Origin: an uncultured Hyphomicrobiales bacterium
GTDB lineage: Bacteria > Pseudomonadota > Alphaproteobacteria > Rhizobiales > Xanthobacteraceae
Direction of reading: 5' to 3'
DNA: 45,569 nt
NCBI GenBank assembly: GCA_903878085.1
Contig: CAIRGJ010000027.1
Coordinates: forward strand, 1-45,569
Shown: piece after piece, positions 7,961 to 17,159 of the stretch
Layout: every line of letters begins with the position of its first letter
How positions within the stretch are numbered: the stretch's first letter is position 1
Made by a program: the position numbers and the translations under genes
Notes under the pieces: model-generated
What the model was told of the DNA's origin: nothing
Databases searched by the model: none
The model's input: the letters and a program-made list of their open reading frames with translations, nothing else

Positions 7961-8671
7961 ATGAACGACGTGTTCGACATCTACACCATCATATTCATCG
8001 CCCTCGCAGGGTTCATTTTCTGGCGTCTGCGCAGCGTGCTCGGGCAGCGCACGGGGCGGGAGCGTCCGCCTTACGACCCCTTTACGGCACGCGACCCGGT
8101 GCGGCCGGCTGAAAATGTCGTTGCCCTGCCTAGCCGCAAGCCGGAAGCCACCGTGCAGACGCCTGCCGCGCCGGCCGAACCGGTCGATCGCTGGAAGGGC
8201 GTGGCCACGCCAGGCTCGCCGGTCGCTATCGGTCTCGATGCCATTGCCGCCACGGCGCCCGATTTCGACGCCAAGCATTTTCTCACCGGCGCGCGCGCGG
8301 CCTACGAGATGATCGTCAACGCCTATGCCGAGGGCGACCGCCGCACGCTGAAAAATCTGCTGTCGCGCGAAGTCTTTGACGGTTTCGAGGCCGCCATTAA
8401 CGAACGCGAGAAGCGCGGCGACGTGGTCGAAAGCCGTTTCGTGTCGATCGACAATGCCGAGATCGCCGCGGCCGAAGTGCGCGGCCGCACCGTGCAGGCC
8501 ACCGTCCGCTTCCAGTCCAAGTTGGTGTCGGTAACGCGCGACAAAGCCGGTACCGTGATCGACGGCAATGCCGAGAAGGTCACCGACGTCACCGACGTGT
8601 GGACCTTCGCCCGCGATGTGTCGTCGCGCGATCCGAACTGGAAGCTGGTCGCTACCGAAGCCGGACAGTGA
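7961..8671 (+). CDS. Tim44-like domain protein (TimA type)
   Basis: 236 residues with one N-terminal membrane segment (about residues 5-22, IYTIIFIALAGFIFWRL), a proline-rich linker (about 40-75), and a C-terminal Tim44/NTF2-like domain containing DFDAKHFLTGARAAYEMIV near 103-121. Bacterial Tim44-like proteins are inferred relatives of the mitochondrial import motor subunit; their job in alphaproteobacteria is not settled, but they stand beside secB/fxsA and mltA in many genomes. The gene diverges from fxsA; mltA starts 4 nt after its stop, so the two are probably co-transcribed. Confidence 0.88.
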   Translation: MNDVFDIYTIIFIALAGFIFWRLRSVLGQRTGRERPPYDPFTARDPVRPAENVVALPSRKPEATVQTPAAPAEPVDRWKGVATPGSPVAIGLDAIAATAPDFDAKHFLTGARAAYEMIVNAYAEGDRRTLKNLLSREVFDGFEAAINEREKRGDVVESRFVSIDNAEIAAAEVRGRTVQATVRFQSKLVSVTRDKAGTVIDGNAEKVTDVTDVWTFARDVSSRDPNWKLVATEAGQ

Positions 8672-8675
8672 ACGC

Positions 8676-9917
8676 ATGGCGGGGCGGGGGCCACGTTTTC
8701 TGATTTGTTGTGCGCTGGCCGCGGTGCTCAGCACGCCGGCTGCGGCCAAAGTTGGCAAGCATAGCGTCAAGCACAGCGCGCAGAGCGGCGCCAAGAATAG
8801 CGCCTTGAAACTCCATAACGCCCAGGTCGAAACGCTCGACTTCGCCGCGCTCGCCGGCTGGAAAGACGACGATCACGCCGAAGCCTTCGGCGCCTATTTG
8901 AAAAGCTGTAATGCGATCCTGCAAGGCACGCCGGCGATGCGCCGGGCGCGGCCGATCTACGGCGCGCTGTTCAACGTCTGCGAGCGAGCCAAAGCGGCCG
9001 GCCCGCTCGACCGCGAACAGGCGGCAAAATTCTTCGAGGCCAATTTCAATCCGGTGCGGCTCGCGCCGCCGGGCCAGAGCGAAGGCTTCTTTACCGGCTA
9101 TTACGAAACCGAAGTCGACGGCTCGCGCGTCCAGACGGCGGAATACAACGTGCCAATCTACACCGCGCCTTTGAGCACGGTGAAGAACAAGAAGAGCAAG
9201 GTTTTCGCCGATCTCGACCGCGCCAAGATCGAGGACGGCGCGCTCAACGGCAAGAAGCTCGAAATCTGTTATGTAAAAAGCCCGATCGATGTATTCTTCG
9301 CCCAGATTCAGGGTTCGACCCGGGTCAAGCTCGATTCCGGCCCGCTGCTGCGGCTCAATTACATCGCCAGCAATGGGCATCCTTATACGCCGGTCGGAAA
9401 ATTCCTGATCGACCGCGGCATCATCGCCAAAGAAGACATGTCGATGGACCGTATCCGCGACTGGATGGAAGCCAATCCGGAAGAGGGCAAGGATTTGCGG
9501 CGCAAGAACCGCTCGTTCGTGTTCTTCCAGGAGACCGCTTTGGGCGCGCATGATGAATGCCTCGGCGCGCAGGGCATTCCGCTGACGCCGGGACGTTCGT
9601 TGGCGGTCGACAAAAAAATCCACACCTACGGCACGCCGATCTGGATCGATGCCGAGCTGCCGATCGCGAGCGAGAAGCCGGACACGACATTCCGCCGGCT
9701 GCTGGTGGCGCAGGACACTGGCTCAGCCATCGTCGGGCCGGCGCGCGCCGATATTTATTTCGGGCACGGCGACGGCATCGGCAGCATTGCCGGCCGTATC
9801 AAGCAGCACGGCCAGTTCGTCATGCTGGTGCCGCGCAGCGTCGAGGTGAAGGGCGACATCGACATTCCGTTGCCCCGGCCGAGGCCGAAAGACATCGTCG
9901 CCGTCGTTGCACCATGA
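8676..9917 (+). CDS. mltA: Membrane-bound lytic murein transglycosylase A (MltA)
   Basis: Cleaves the MurNAc-GlcNAc bond of peptidoglycan to form 1,6-anhydro ends. 413 residues with an N-terminal Sec-type signal (hydrophobic core near residues 8-20, ending TPAAAK); no lipobox cysteine follows, so it may be periplasmic rather than a lipoprotein. The MltA domain includes GFFTGYYETEVDGS near 139-152, FFAQIQGS near 207-214 and NYIASNGHPYTPVGK. The C-terminal 3D domain has AQDTGSAIVGPARADIYFG with the two aspartates of the double-psi barrel. The stop codon overlaps the smr start (ATGA), giving translational coupling. Confidence 0.94.
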   Translation: MAGRGPRFLICCALAAVLSTPAAAKVGKHSVKHSAQSGAKNSALKLHNAQVETLDFAALAGWKDDDHAEAFGAYLKSCNAILQGTPAMRRARPIYGALFNVCERAKAAGPLDREQAAKFFEANFNPVRLAPPGQSEGFFTGYYETEVDGSRVQTAEYNVPIYTAPLSTVKNKKSKVFADLDRAKIEDGALNGKKLEICYVKSPIDVFFAQIQGSTRVKLDSGPLLRLNYIASNGHPYTPVGKFLIDRGIIAKEDMSMDRIRDWMEANPEEGKDLRRKNRSFVFFQETALGAHDECLGAQGIPLTPGRSLAVDKKIHTYGTPIWIDAELPIASEKPDTTFRRLLVAQDTGSAIVGPARADIYFGHGDGIGSIAGRIKQHGQFVMLVPRSVEVKGDIDIPLPRPRPKDIVAVVAP

Positions 9918-10498
9918 CCCGTGACGGCAAACGGCGGCGCGGTCTCTCCTACGAAGACCGCGTGCTGTGGACCCACGTCACCAAGGCGATCAAGCCGTTG
10001 CGCGCCGAAGGCCTGAGCCCGGCCGACGAGAGCGCCGAGGACGCGCATGCGACGCCTCAAGAGATAGCCAAGCCGCCGGCGAAACATCCGCCGAAATTCG
10101 TAAAGCCGGTTGCGCATTCTAGAACCGCCGCTGCGCCGTTGCCGCCGAAACCGCCAGCGCCGTCATTCGAGCCGCTGACCCGCCGCATGAAGCAACGCGT
10201 TGCGCGCGGCAAACATGAGATCGATGCGCGGCTCGACCTGCACGGTTTCACCCAGCACGAAGCCCATGCGGCGCTGCTGCGCTTTCTGCGCAGCGCCAAT
10301 GCGCGTGACGCCCGGCTGGTGCTGGTGATCACCGGTAAAGGCCGCGGCGGCGAAATCGGCGTCTTGCGCCGCCAGGTGCCGCAATGGCTGGGCCTGCCGG
10401 AATTCCGCGCGCTGGTGATCGGTTTCGAGGACGCCGCCATCACGCATGGCGGCGAAGGCGCGCTCTACGTGCGGGTGCGGCGCAGCCGGACCGATTGA
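9914..10498 (+). CDS. Smr/MutS2 C-terminal-domain protein
   Basis: 194 residues: a basic N-terminus, a proline/alanine-rich linker (about 40-90) and a C-terminal Smr domain with the family motifs LDLHGFTQHEAH (near 110-121) and VITGKGRGG (near 141-149). Smr domains are nicking or RNA-cleaving nuclease modules; the substrate of these stand-alone alphaproteobacterial proteins is not established. The start overlaps the mltA stop by ATGA. The last 34 nt overlap, on the other strand, the small ORF at 10465-10746. Confidence 0.93.
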   Translation: MTRDGKRRRGLSYEDRVLWTHVTKAIKPLRAEGLSPADESAEDAHATPQEIAKPPAKHPPKFVKPVAHSRTAAAPLPPKPPAPSFEPLTRRMKQRVARGKHEIDARLDLHGFTQHEAHAALLRFLRSANARDARLVLVITGKGRGGEIGVLRRQVPQWLGLPEFRALVIGFEDAAITHGGEGALYVRVRRSRTD

Positions 10499-10746
10499 TC
10501 GTCCGGCCGCTTGTGCCCCTTTACGCCGTGCCCGGCGGGGGGCCGATGCAGCGGCCTTGGCTGGTGGCGTCGCGCGGGCGACTGAGCCGCCTCGTCTTTG
10601 GGGGCAGGAACGCTGCGCACGCGGGCCATCAGGTGCGATAGGCCAATCCAAAGCTCGAGGACGTCCCCCGCGATGTCGTCGCGCCAGGCGGCTTCGATCG
10701 GATCGCATTCCGTCTGCGCCCGGATTTTCTGTTTACGCTCACGCAT
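10465..10746 (-). CDS. Small hypothetical protein (93 aa)
   Basis: No family recognised. 93 residues: a charged start (MRERKQKIRAQTE), an acidic/hydrophobic middle (DDIAGDVLELWIGLSHLMA near 23-41), and a basic, histidine/arginine-rich tail. Support for a real gene is a GGAG ribosome site 5-8 nt before the ATG and a good promoter 60-85 bp upstream (TTGACA at 10827-10832 and TATCCT at 10805-10810, read on the minus strand). It overlaps the 3' end of smr antisense by 34 nt, so its tail may be accidental. It lies downstream of, and in the same direction as, the HTH-Dcd fusion gene. Confidence 0.45.
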   Translation of the reverse strand: MRERKQKIRAQTECDPIEAAWRDDIAGDVLELWIGLSHLMARVRSVPAPKDEAAQSPARRHQPRPLHRPPAGHGVKGHKRPDDQSVRLRRTRT

Positions 10747-10804
10747 ATCTCCGTCCCCCTGCGAAGGCTCGCGCCAAGTTGCCGAATTACCACTTACAAC
10801 CGGA

Positions 10805-10858
10805 AGGATAGGCCGCGACCCCTATGTGTCAAGAAAATATTATATTCAAGCTGACACA
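10805..10858 (-). promoter_or_regulatory. Promoter with operator-like inverted repeat TGTGTCA-N20-TGACACA
   Basis: On the minus strand TTGACA (10827-10832) and TATCCT (10805-10810) are separated by 16 bp, facing the small ORF at 10746. The arms TGTGTCA (10825-10831) and TGACACA (10852-10858) form a perfect 7-bp inverted repeat around an AT-rich 20-bp centre, and one arm covers the -35 box. This looks like a repressor site. The adjacent HTH protein is the obvious candidate ligand, which is inference. Confidence 0.6.
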
Positions 10859-10872
10859 ACCTATAGCCGTGC

Positions 10873-11616
10873 CTAGGTTGTGGCTGGCCCGGCCGGGGTT
10901 GTGCCGAGACGCACAATCTCCAGGCTGGCGATCGGATCGAGCGGTCGCAGGCGGAACGGGTCGATGCCGGCGTTAAACAGGCAGAAATGCAGGCGTCCCT
11001 TGAAGCCCGGCTCGATTTGAAGGGCGTAGGAGGCGATAACGCCGAGGGCGCCGAGCCGGCTCACGGCGCCGATCCGGCCCAGGTAATCGAGCGGCAACTC
11101 GATGCGCTCCGCCGTGGTCGCGCTCACCGACTGGCCGGGCTTGAGCAGAAAGCCCTTTCCCTGCCGGATACTGACCCGATTGCCGCCGGCGGTGGTGACG
11201 GTATCGCTCAAGGTCAGAGCAATTGAAGCGGCCTGCAGGTTTTGCCTGACGAAGGGCGCGATACCGATGATGCCGTCCTTCACGGCCCGCACGATTTGGT
11301 GATTGACCAGGAGGCCGGTGACCGGCGCCGGTGCGTCCGCGGCAGGCCGCGCATTGCCAATGCCGAGGAAGCTTTCGCTGAGCCAGTAGTCCGAGCTGCG
11401 CCCGGTGAGCCGGCCGAGCTTTCCGGCCATGGCCCGCGAGATCGTCTGACGGCCGTTGACGATATTGTTGACGGACTGGCGCGAAACGCCGGTCGCTTTG
11501 CTCACGGCAACCTGATCGAGGCCCAGCCGCTGGATTTCCGCTCTCAGATGCGCGCCCGGCGTTAAGCGTCCGGCGTCTCCATTAGCGACCGCCTTGCCCC
11601 GGCTTTCGGCAGACAT
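10873..11616 (-). CDS. HigA-type XRE helix-turn-helix fused to dCTP deaminase/dUTPase-like domain
   Basis: 247 residues in two parts. Residues about 18-85 are an XRE HTH of the HigA antitoxin kind (LTPGAHLRAEIQRLGLDQVA, GVSRQSVNNIVNGRQTISRAMAGKLGRL, followed by DYWL). From about 98 to 240 the sequence follows the trimeric Dcd/dUTPase jelly-roll: LLVNHQIVRAVKDG resembles Dcd starts, then LQAASIALTLSD, FLLKPGQSVSATTAERIELP, GAVSRLGALG where Dcd has GRSSLARLG, and IEPGFKGRLHFCLFNAG where Dcd has IDPGW.G.I.LE..N.G. The Dcd RSS motif and the glutamate of that last block are not preserved, so catalysis is doubtful and nucleotide sensing is a fair guess. ATG 11616 has GGGGAGAAG just upstream. There is no HigB-like toxin beside it. 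Confidence 0.8.
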   Translation of the reverse strand: MSAESRGKAVANGDAGRLTPGAHLRAEIQRLGLDQVAVSKATGVSRQSVNNIVNGRQTISRAMAGKLGRLTGRSSDYWLSESFLGIGNARPAADAPAPVTGLLVNHQIVRAVKDGIIGIAPFVRQNLQAASIALTLSDTVTTAGGNRVSIRQGKGFLLKPGQSVSATTAERIELPLDYLGRIGAVSRLGALGVIASYALQIEPGFKGRLHFCLFNAGIDPFRLRPLDPIASLEIVRLGTTPAGPATT

Positions 11617-11725
11617 GCTCTTCTCCCCGAGCAATATTTATTCCTACTCTAGCCGTTGTAAATACGCGCCAGCCTTTCAACCATAAATTGTGATTTCGAA
11701 CAAAAGAGAGCTTCGCCCGGCCGGG

Positions 11726-13036
11726 CTAAAGAATAAACCGGCTCAGGTCGGTATTTTTTGCCAGATCGCCGATGTGCTTGTCGACGTAGGCGGCGTCGAT
11801 CCTGACGGTCTCGCCGGAGCGGTCGGTGGCGGCGAATGAGATTTCGTCGAGTACGCGCTCCATCACCGTCTGCAGCCGCCGCGCGCCGATATTCTCGATC
11901 GCTGAGTTCACCGACACCGCGATATTGGCAATGGCGTCGATGGCGTCCTCGGTGAAATCCAGCGTCACGCCTTCGGTGGCGAGCAGCGCGATGTACTGCT
12001 TGATCAGCGATGCTTCCGGCTCGGTGAGGATGCGGCGGAAATCGTCGCGGGTCAGCGCCTGCAATTCGACGCGGATCGGCAACCGGCCTTGCAGCTCGGG
12101 CAACAGATCCGACGGCTTGGAAATGTGAAACGCGCCTGAGGCAATAAACAGAATGTGGTCGGTCTTTACCGGGCCGTGCTTGGTGTTGACGGTGGTGCCC
12201 TCGATCAGCGGCAACAAATCGCGCTGCACGCCCTCGCGCGATACGTCGGCGCCGCCGCGGCCCTCGCGTCCGGCGATCTTGTCGATCTCGTCGAGAAACA
12301 CGATGCCGTTCTGTTCGGTCGCCTTGATCGATTCCTGAACGAGCTGTTCGCTGTCGAGCAGTTTGTCGGATTCTTCGTTGATCAGGATATTGTGCGACTG
12401 CTCCACGGTGACGCGCCGCGTCTTCGGTTTGCCGCCGCCGAGCTTGCCGAAAATATCGCCAATATTGATGGCGCCCATCTGCGCGCCCGGCATGCCCGGA
12501 ATCTCGAACATTGGCATGCCGCCACCGCCGCCGCTTTGCACCTCGATTTCGATTTCCTTGTCGTTGATCTCGCCGGCGCGCAGCTTCTTACGGAAGCTTT
12601 CGCGAGTCGCGGGGCCCGACGCAGGCCCGACCAGCGCATCGAGCACGCGGTCTTCAGCGGCCTGTTCGGCCCGCGCCTGCACGTCTTTTCGCTTGCGCTC
12701 GCGGGTCAGCGAAATTGAAATCTCCACCAGGTCGCGGATGATCTGCTCGACGTCGCGGCCGACATAGCCGACCTCGGTGAATTTGGTGGCTTCGACTTTC
12801 AGGAACGGCGCGCCGGCGAGTTTCGCCAGGCGGCGCGAGATTTCGGTCTTGCCGACGCCGGTCGGCCCGATCATCAAGATGTTTTTCGGCAACACTTCTT
12901 CGCGCAATTTGTCGTCGAGCTGCAGCCGCCGCCAGCGGTTGCGCAGCGCGATGGCGACCGCGCGCTTGGCATCGTTCTGGCCGACGATGTAGCGGTCGAG
13001 TTCGGAAACGATTTCGCGGGGGGAGAAGTCGGTCAT
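11726..13036 (-). CDS. hslU: ATP-dependent protease ATPase subunit HslU
   Basis: AAA+ unfoldase of the HslUV (ClpYQ) protease. 436 residues. [17 protein letters not shown] is at the N-terminus, Walker A GPTGVGKT at about 58-65, the intermediate domain with glycine-rich [19 protein letters not shown], Walker [11 protein letters not shown], and the C-terminal DLSRFIL tail that inserts into HslV. The ATG at 13036 follows a purine-rich site; longer frames read into the repeat at 13049-13176. hslV lies upstream on the same strand with that repeat between the two. Confidence 0.97.
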   Translation of the reverse strand: MTDFSPREIVSELDRYIVGQNDAKRAVAIALRNRWRRLQLDDKLREEVLPKNILMIGPTGVGKTEISRRLAKLAGAPFLKVEATKFTEVGYVGRDVEQIIRDLVEISISLTRERKRKDVQARAEQAAEDRVLDALVGPASGPATRESFRKKLRAGEINDKEIEIEVQSGGGGGMPMFEIPGMPGAQMGAINIGDIFGKLGGGKPKTRRVTVEQSHNILINEESDKLLDSEQLVQESIKATEQNGIVFLDEIDKIAGREGRGGADVSREGVQRDLLPLIEGTTVNTKHGPVKTDHILFIASGAFHISKPSDLLPELQGRLPIRVELQALTRDDFRRILTEPEASLIKQYIALLATEGVTLDFTEDAIDAIANIAVSVNSAIENIGARRLQTVMERVLDEISFAATDRSGETVRIDAAYVDKHIGDLAKNTDLSRFIL

Positions 13037-13048
13037 TTTTCCTCTTTT

Positions 13049-13176
13049 CCCGGGCGCGGCGCAGCGCAAAGCGGTGCGCTGCAAACCCGGGATCGTTTCA
13101 CACTCAGAATTCGTAAAGGCCCCGGCTCAGCGTCGCACCATTTCACTTGCGCTCGTGCTGCGCCGCGTCCGGGGCA
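13049..13176. repeat. Dispersed ~128-bp intergenic repeat, copy A
   Basis: Starts CCCGGGCGC and ends GCCGCGTCCGGGGCA; it has two palindromic arms (CCCGGG..CCCGGG and GGCCCCGG..CCGGGGC). A second copy is at 36407-36534 in the same orientation; the ends and the GTAA.GGCCCCGG centre match closely. Such elements are widespread between Bradyrhizobium-type genes. Here it separates hslV from hslU, and may act as a partial terminator or mRNA-stability structure (inference). Confidence 0.85.
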
Positions 13177-13181
13177 AGTCG

Positions 13182-13733
13182 TCATGCCTTCAAACTCTCA
13201 ATCGTGACGTTGCGATTGGTGTAGACGCAGATGTCGGCGGCGATATCGAGCGATTTGCGCACGATCGCCTCGGCCTCCAGGGGGCCGTCGAGCAAGGCGC
13301 GGGCGGAGGCGAGCGCGTAATTGCCGCCGGAGCCGATGCCGGCGACGCCCATTTCCGGCTCCAGCACGTCGCCGGTGCCGGTCAGCACCAGCGAGACATT
13401 GGCGTCGGCGACGATCATCATGGCCTCTAAGCGGCGCAGATAGCGGTCGGTGCGCCAGTCCTTGGCGAGCTCGACCGAGGCGCGCAGCAATTGCCCCGGA
13501 TACTGCTCCAGCTTGGCTTCCAGCCGCTCGAACAAGGTAAAGGCGTCGGCGGTAGCGCCGGCGAAGCCGCCGATCACATCACCTTTGCCGAGTTTGCGCA
13601 CTTTTTTGGCATTGGACTTGATGATGGTCTGCCCGACCGTGACCTGGCCATCGCCGCCGATCACCACCATGCCGCCCTTGCGGACGGTCAGAATGGTGGT
13701 GCCGTGCCAATTGGGCATTTCGTTCTGGGACAT
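13182..13733 (-). CDS. hslV: ATP-dependent protease peptidase subunit HslV
   Basis: Threonine peptidase that forms the proteolytic core with HslU. 183 residues. [13 protein letters not shown] carries the catalytic threonine, exposed after N-terminal processing; [12 protein letters not shown] and [20 protein letters not shown] are further signatures. The ATG at 13733 has a GAGGGG site 9 nt upstream. It diverges from hisB across 121 bp. I saw no clear heat-shock promoter in that gap. Confidence 0.97.
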   Translation of the reverse strand: MSQNEMPNWHGTTILTVRKGGMVVIGGDGQVTVGQTIIKSNAKKVRKLGKGDVIGGFAGATADAFTLFERLEAKLEQYPGQLLRASVELAKDWRTDRYLRRLEAMMIVADANVSLVLTGTGDVLEPEMGVAGIGSGGNYALASARALLDGPLEAEAIVRKSLDIAADICVYTNRNVTIESLKA

Positions 13734-13854
13734 ACGGTTTAACCCCTCGGAATGCTCACCATGTAGGCATGGCGGGCGGACGATGCAAATACGTGGCCTA
13801 AGGTGGCGAATCCCGCAAACCCCTGATAAAAGGCGCGCAAATTAGGACACCGCC

Positions 13855-14448
13855 ATGCGCACTGCCACCGTGAAGCGCAAGACCAAGGAAACCGACGTCG
13901 AGGTCACCGTCGATCTCGACGGTAAGGGGACGTCGAGTGTTTCGACGGGCATCGGCTTTCTCGACCATATGCTCGACCTTTTGGCGCGGCACTCGCGCAT
14001 CGACATCACGGTCAAGGCCGTGGGCGACCTGCACATCGACTTCCATCACACCGCCGAGGACACCGGCATCGCGCTCGGCCAGGCGGTGAAGCAAGCGCTC
14101 GGCGACATGAAGGGCATCACCCGCTATGCCGACGTGCACGTGCCGATGGACGAGGCGCTGACGCGTGTCGCCATTGATATCTCAGGCCGTCCGTTTCTGG
14201 TGTTCAAGGCCGAGTTCGTGCGCGACAAGGTCGGCACCTTCGACACCGAGCTGGTGCAGGAGTGGTTCCAGGCTTTCGCCATGAATGCCGGCATCACGCT
14301 GCATGCCGAGTGTCTGTACGGCACCAACGATCACCATATTGCCGAGTCATGCTTCAAAGGTCTGGCAAGGGCGCTGCGTGCCGCGGTGGCGATCGATCCG
14401 CGCGCCAAGGACGAAGTGCCATCGACCAAGGGTTCGCTCGGCAACTGA
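13855..14448 (+). CDS. hisB: Imidazoleglycerol-phosphate dehydratase HisB
   Basis: Dehydrates imidazole-glycerol-phosphate to imidazole-acetol-phosphate in histidine synthesis. 197 residues, a monofunctional dehydratase without the phosphatase domain. Manganese-binding HHxxxD/E motifs are visible: [10 protein letters not shown] near 61-70 and NDHHIAES near 160-167, with [13 protein letters not shown] near 33-45. It opens the histidine cluster; a DUF2628 gene follows 44 nt later. Confidence 0.97.
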   Translation: MRTATVKRKTKETDVEVTVDLDGKGTSSVSTGIGFLDHMLDLLARHSRIDITVKAVGDLHIDFHHTAEDTGIALGQAVKQALGDMKGITRYADVHVPMDEALTRVAIDISGRPFLVFKAEFVRDKVGTFDTELVQEWFQAFAMNAGITLHAECLYGTNDHHIAESCFKGLARALRAAVAIDPRAKDEVPSTKGSLGN

Positions 14449-14492
14449 TGTCCCCACGCGGGGCATGACGATAAATGTAACGAGTATTGGCA

Positions 14493-14993
14493 ATGCCCAC
14501 GTTCACCGTTCACGCGCCGCCGCCGCGCAAAGACGAAAGCGTCACCAGCCCGGAACGCTTCGTGTTCGTGCGCGACGGATTCTACTTCTGGGCCTTCCTG
14601 CTGGCGCCATTGTGGCTGCTGCTGCACCGGTTGTGGCTGGCGCTGCTCGGCTATCTTGTCGTGACCATCGGGCTGGGCGCGGTGCTGGTGCTCACCGGCG
14701 TGCCGGCATCGGTGCGCTATCTTGCTGCGTTCCTCGTCGCCTTGCTGGCCGGCTTCGAAGCCGCATCGCTGTGGCGCTGGACCCTGGCGTGGCGCCAATG
14801 GAAGACGCTCGGCTTCGTCGTCGGCGAGGACGCCGAAATGGCGGAGCGGCGCTTCTACGCCGAATGGACGAAACGCGACGACGCGCCCGCGCCTGCGCCT
14901 CAAGAGCCAACCTACAGCGCGCCGCTATGGCGCGGCGCCCCGGCGCCGTCCGACGTCATCGGGCTGTTCCCAGAGCCGGGGCAACAGCGATGA
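14493..14993 (+). CDS. DUF2628 membrane protein in the his cluster
   Basis: 166 residues. Two or three hydrophobic segments: about residues 32-44 ([13 protein letters not shown]), 48-70 ([21 protein letters not shown]) and 75-90. The rest is soluble, with a proline/alanine-rich C-terminal tail. Proteins like this (DUF2628) are often found between hisB and hisH in Rhizobiales, but no function is established. ATG 14493 is preferred over TTG at 14487. Its stop overlaps the hisH start as ATGA, so it is translationally coupled. Confidence 0.82.
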   Translation: MPTFTVHAPPPRKDESVTSPERFVFVRDGFYFWAFLLAPLWLLLHRLWLALLGYLVVTIGLGAVLVLTGVPASVRYLAAFLVALLAGFEAASLWRWTLAWRQWKTLGFVVGEDAEMAERRFYAEWTKRDDAPAPAPQEPTYSAPLWRGAPAPSDVIGLFPEPGQQR

Positions 14994-15640
14994 GCGTCGC
15001 CATTGTCGATTACGGTTCGGGCAATCTGCATTCGGCGGCCAAGGCCTTCGAGCGCGCTGCGCGCGAGAGCGGCCACGATCAGCCCATTATGGTGACGCGC
15101 GATCCCGCCGAAGTGGCGGGCGCCGATCGGGTCGTGCTGCCCGGTGTCGGCGCTTTCGCCGATTGCCGCCGAGGGATCGACGCCATTCCCGGCATGATCG
15201 AGGCGCTGGAGACCGCGGTGCGCCGGAACGGCCGGCCGTTTTTCGGCATCTGCGTCGGCATGCAGTTGATGGCGGAGCGCGGCCGCGAATATCAGGTGAC
15301 GCCGGGCTTAAGCTGGATTCCGGGCGAGGTCGACCGCATCGCGCCGGCCGATCCGGCGCTGAAAATTCCGCATATGGGGTGGAATACGTTGAACATGCTG
15401 AAAACCCATCCGTTGCTGGAAGATATCCCCCTTGGTCCGGATGGCCTGCATGCCTATTTCGTGCATTCCTATGAGTTGAAAGTCGCGCAGCGTTCCGATT
15501 TGGTGGCGCAGGCCGACTATGGCGGGCCGCTGACGGCGATCGTCGGCCGCGACAACATGGTCGGCACGCAGTTTCACCCGGAGAAGAGCCAGAAGCTCGG
15601 CCTGCGGCTGATCGCAAATTTTTTGAATTGGAAGCCATGA
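14990..15640 (+). CDS. hisH: Imidazole glycerol phosphate synthase glutamine amidotransferase subunit HisH
   Basis: Hydrolyses glutamine and passes ammonia to HisF. 216 residues of the class I amidotransferase type. The triad is visible: Cys88 in GICVGMQLM, and His196 and Glu198 in QFHPEKS. The start [18 protein letters not shown] is typical. ATG 14990 overlaps the DUF2628 stop and its own stop overlaps hisA (ATGA), giving a chain of coupled genes. Confidence 0.97.
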   Translation: MSVAIVDYGSGNLHSAAKAFERAARESGHDQPIMVTRDPAEVAGADRVVLPGVGAFADCRRGIDAIPGMIEALETAVRRNGRPFFGICVGMQLMAERGREYQVTPGLSWIPGEVDRIAPADPALKIPHMGWNTLNMLKTHPLLEDIPLGPDGLHAYFVHSYELKVAQRSDLVAQADYGGPLTAIVGRDNMVGTQFHPEKSQKLGLRLIANFLNWKP

Positions 15641-16377
15641 TTTTATTTCCCGCCATCGACCTCAAGGAAGGCCTCGCCGTACGGCTACAGCAGGGCGACA
15701 TGGCGCGCGCCACCGTGTTTCATCGCGATCCGGCGCAGCAGGCCCAGGCGTTCCAGGCGCAGGGTTTCAAGCACCTGCACGTGGTCGATCTCGATGGCGC
15801 TTTTGCCGGCAAGCCGATGAACGTCGCCGCGGTCGAGCGCATCCTCGAAGCGGTCGGCCAATGTGTGCAGCTCGGCGGCGGCATCCGCGACATGGCGACC
15901 ATCGAGGGCTGGCTGGAGAAGGGCGTCAACCGCGTCATCATCGGCACCGCGGCGGTGCGTAATCCCGATTTGGTCAAGGAAGCGGCGAAGCGGTTTCCAA
16001 AAAAAGTCGCGGTCGGGCTCGACGCGCGCGATGGCAAAGTCGCGGTGCAGGGCTGGGCGGAGTCGTCCGAATTGTCGGCGCTCGAAATCGCGCGGCGCTT
16101 CGAAGACGCCGGCGTCGCCGCCATCATCTACACCGACGTGGCGCGCGACGGCATGCTGCAAGGCATCAACTGGGACGCCACCATCGCGCTGGCCGATGCG
16201 ATTTCGATTCCGGTAATCGCCTCTGGCGGGCTGGCCTCGATCGAGGACATCAAGACGATGCTGCAGCCGCGCGCGAAGAAGCTCGAAGGCGCTATCGCCG
16301 GCCGCGCGCTCTATGACGGACGGCTGGACGCGGCCGAAGCGCTGCGGCTCATTCGCGAAGCGCGGACCGTGGCCTGA
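15637..16377 (+). CDS. hisA: ProFAR isomerase HisA
   Basis: 1-(5-phosphoribosyl)-5-[(5-phosphoribosylamino)methylideneamino]imidazole-4-carboxamide isomerase, a TIM barrel that feeds HisF. 246 residues. Catalytic Asp8 is in FPAIDLKEG and the second aspartate lies in [15 protein letters not shown]; phosphate-binding loops QLGGGIRD and ASGGLAS are present. Overlaps hisH at the start and hisF at the stop by one to four bases. Confidence 0.97.
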   Translation: MILFPAIDLKEGLAVRLQQGDMARATVFHRDPAQQAQAFQAQGFKHLHVVDLDGAFAGKPMNVAAVERILEAVGQCVQLGGGIRDMATIEGWLEKGVNRVIIGTAAVRNPDLVKEAAKRFPKKVAVGLDARDGKVAVQGWAESSELSALEIARRFEDAGVAAIIYTDVARDGMLQGINWDATIALADAISIPVIASGGLASIEDIKTMLQPRAKKLEGAIAGRALYDGRLDAAEALRLIREARTVA

Positions 16378-17153
16378 TGTTCAAAGTCCGCGTCATTCCC
16401 TGCCTCGACGTCAAAGACGGCCGAGTCGTCAAGGGCGTCAACTTCGTCAATCTGCGCGACGCCGGCGATCCGGTGGAAGCGGCGATTGCCTATGATGCCG
16501 CCGGCGCCGATGAGCTCACTTTCCTCGACATCACCGCAAGCCATGAAAAGCGCGACACCATCTACGACGTGGTGACGCGCACGGCGGAAGCCTGCTTCAT
16601 GCCGCTGACCGTCGGCGGCGGCGTGCGCACGGTCGACGATATCCGCAAGCTTTTGACCTGTGGCGCCGACAAGGTCGCGATCAACACCGCGGCGGTCGAG
16701 CGCCGCGCCTTCGTCAAGGAAGCGGCGGAGAAATTCGGCGACCAGTGCATCGTGGTGGCGATTGACGCCAAGAAGGTGTCTCGCCCGAGCGAGCCAGACC
16801 GCTGGGAGATTTTCACCGTCGGCGGCCGTAAACCCACCGGCATCGATGCGGTCGCCTATGCCAAGGAAGTCGTGGCGCTCGGTGCCGGCGAAATTCTGCT
16901 GACCTCGATGGACCGCGACGGCACCAAGTCCGGCTACGACATCGCGCTGACCCGGGCGGTCGCCGACGCTATTCCGGTGCCGGTGATCGCCTCCGGTGGG
17001 GTCGGCACGCTCGACCATATGGTGGCGGGCATCCGCGACGGCCACGCCACCGCGGTGCTGGCGGCCTCGATCTTCCATTTCGGCGAGCACAGCGTGCGGG
17101 AAGCCAAGGTTTATATGGCGAAAGCCGGTCTGCCGATGCGGCTCGATCCGTGA
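16377..17153 (+). CDS. hisF: Imidazole glycerol phosphate synthase cyclase subunit HisF
   Basis: Cyclase that makes imidazole-glycerol-phosphate and AICAR from PRFAR and the ammonia supplied by HisH. 258 residues, TIM barrel. Asp11 ([14 protein letters not shown]) and the second catalytic aspartate (VVAIDAKK) are present, with phosphate-binding TVGGGVRT and ASGGVG. Its first base is the last base of the hisA stop. The operon is then broken by a 150-bp repeat-bearing spacer before hisE. Confidence 0.97.
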   Translation: MFKVRVIPCLDVKDGRVVKGVNFVNLRDAGDPVEAAIAYDAAGADELTFLDITASHEKRDTIYDVVTRTAEACFMPLTVGGGVRTVDDIRKLLTCGADKVAINTAAVERRAFVKEAAEKFGDQCIVVAIDAKKVSRPSEPDRWEIFTVGGRKPTGIDAVAYAKEVVALGAGEILLTSMDRDGTKSGYDIALTRAVADAIPVPVIASGGVGTLDHMVAGIRDGHATAVLAASIFHFGEHSVREAKVYMAKAGLPMRLDP

Positions 17154-17159
17154 TTTCTA

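Noticed and set aside
10873-11616. HigBA toxin-antitoxin pair
   Set aside because: The HTH is HigA-like, but no HigB-type toxin frame lies on either side and the protein has a long extra C-terminal domain.
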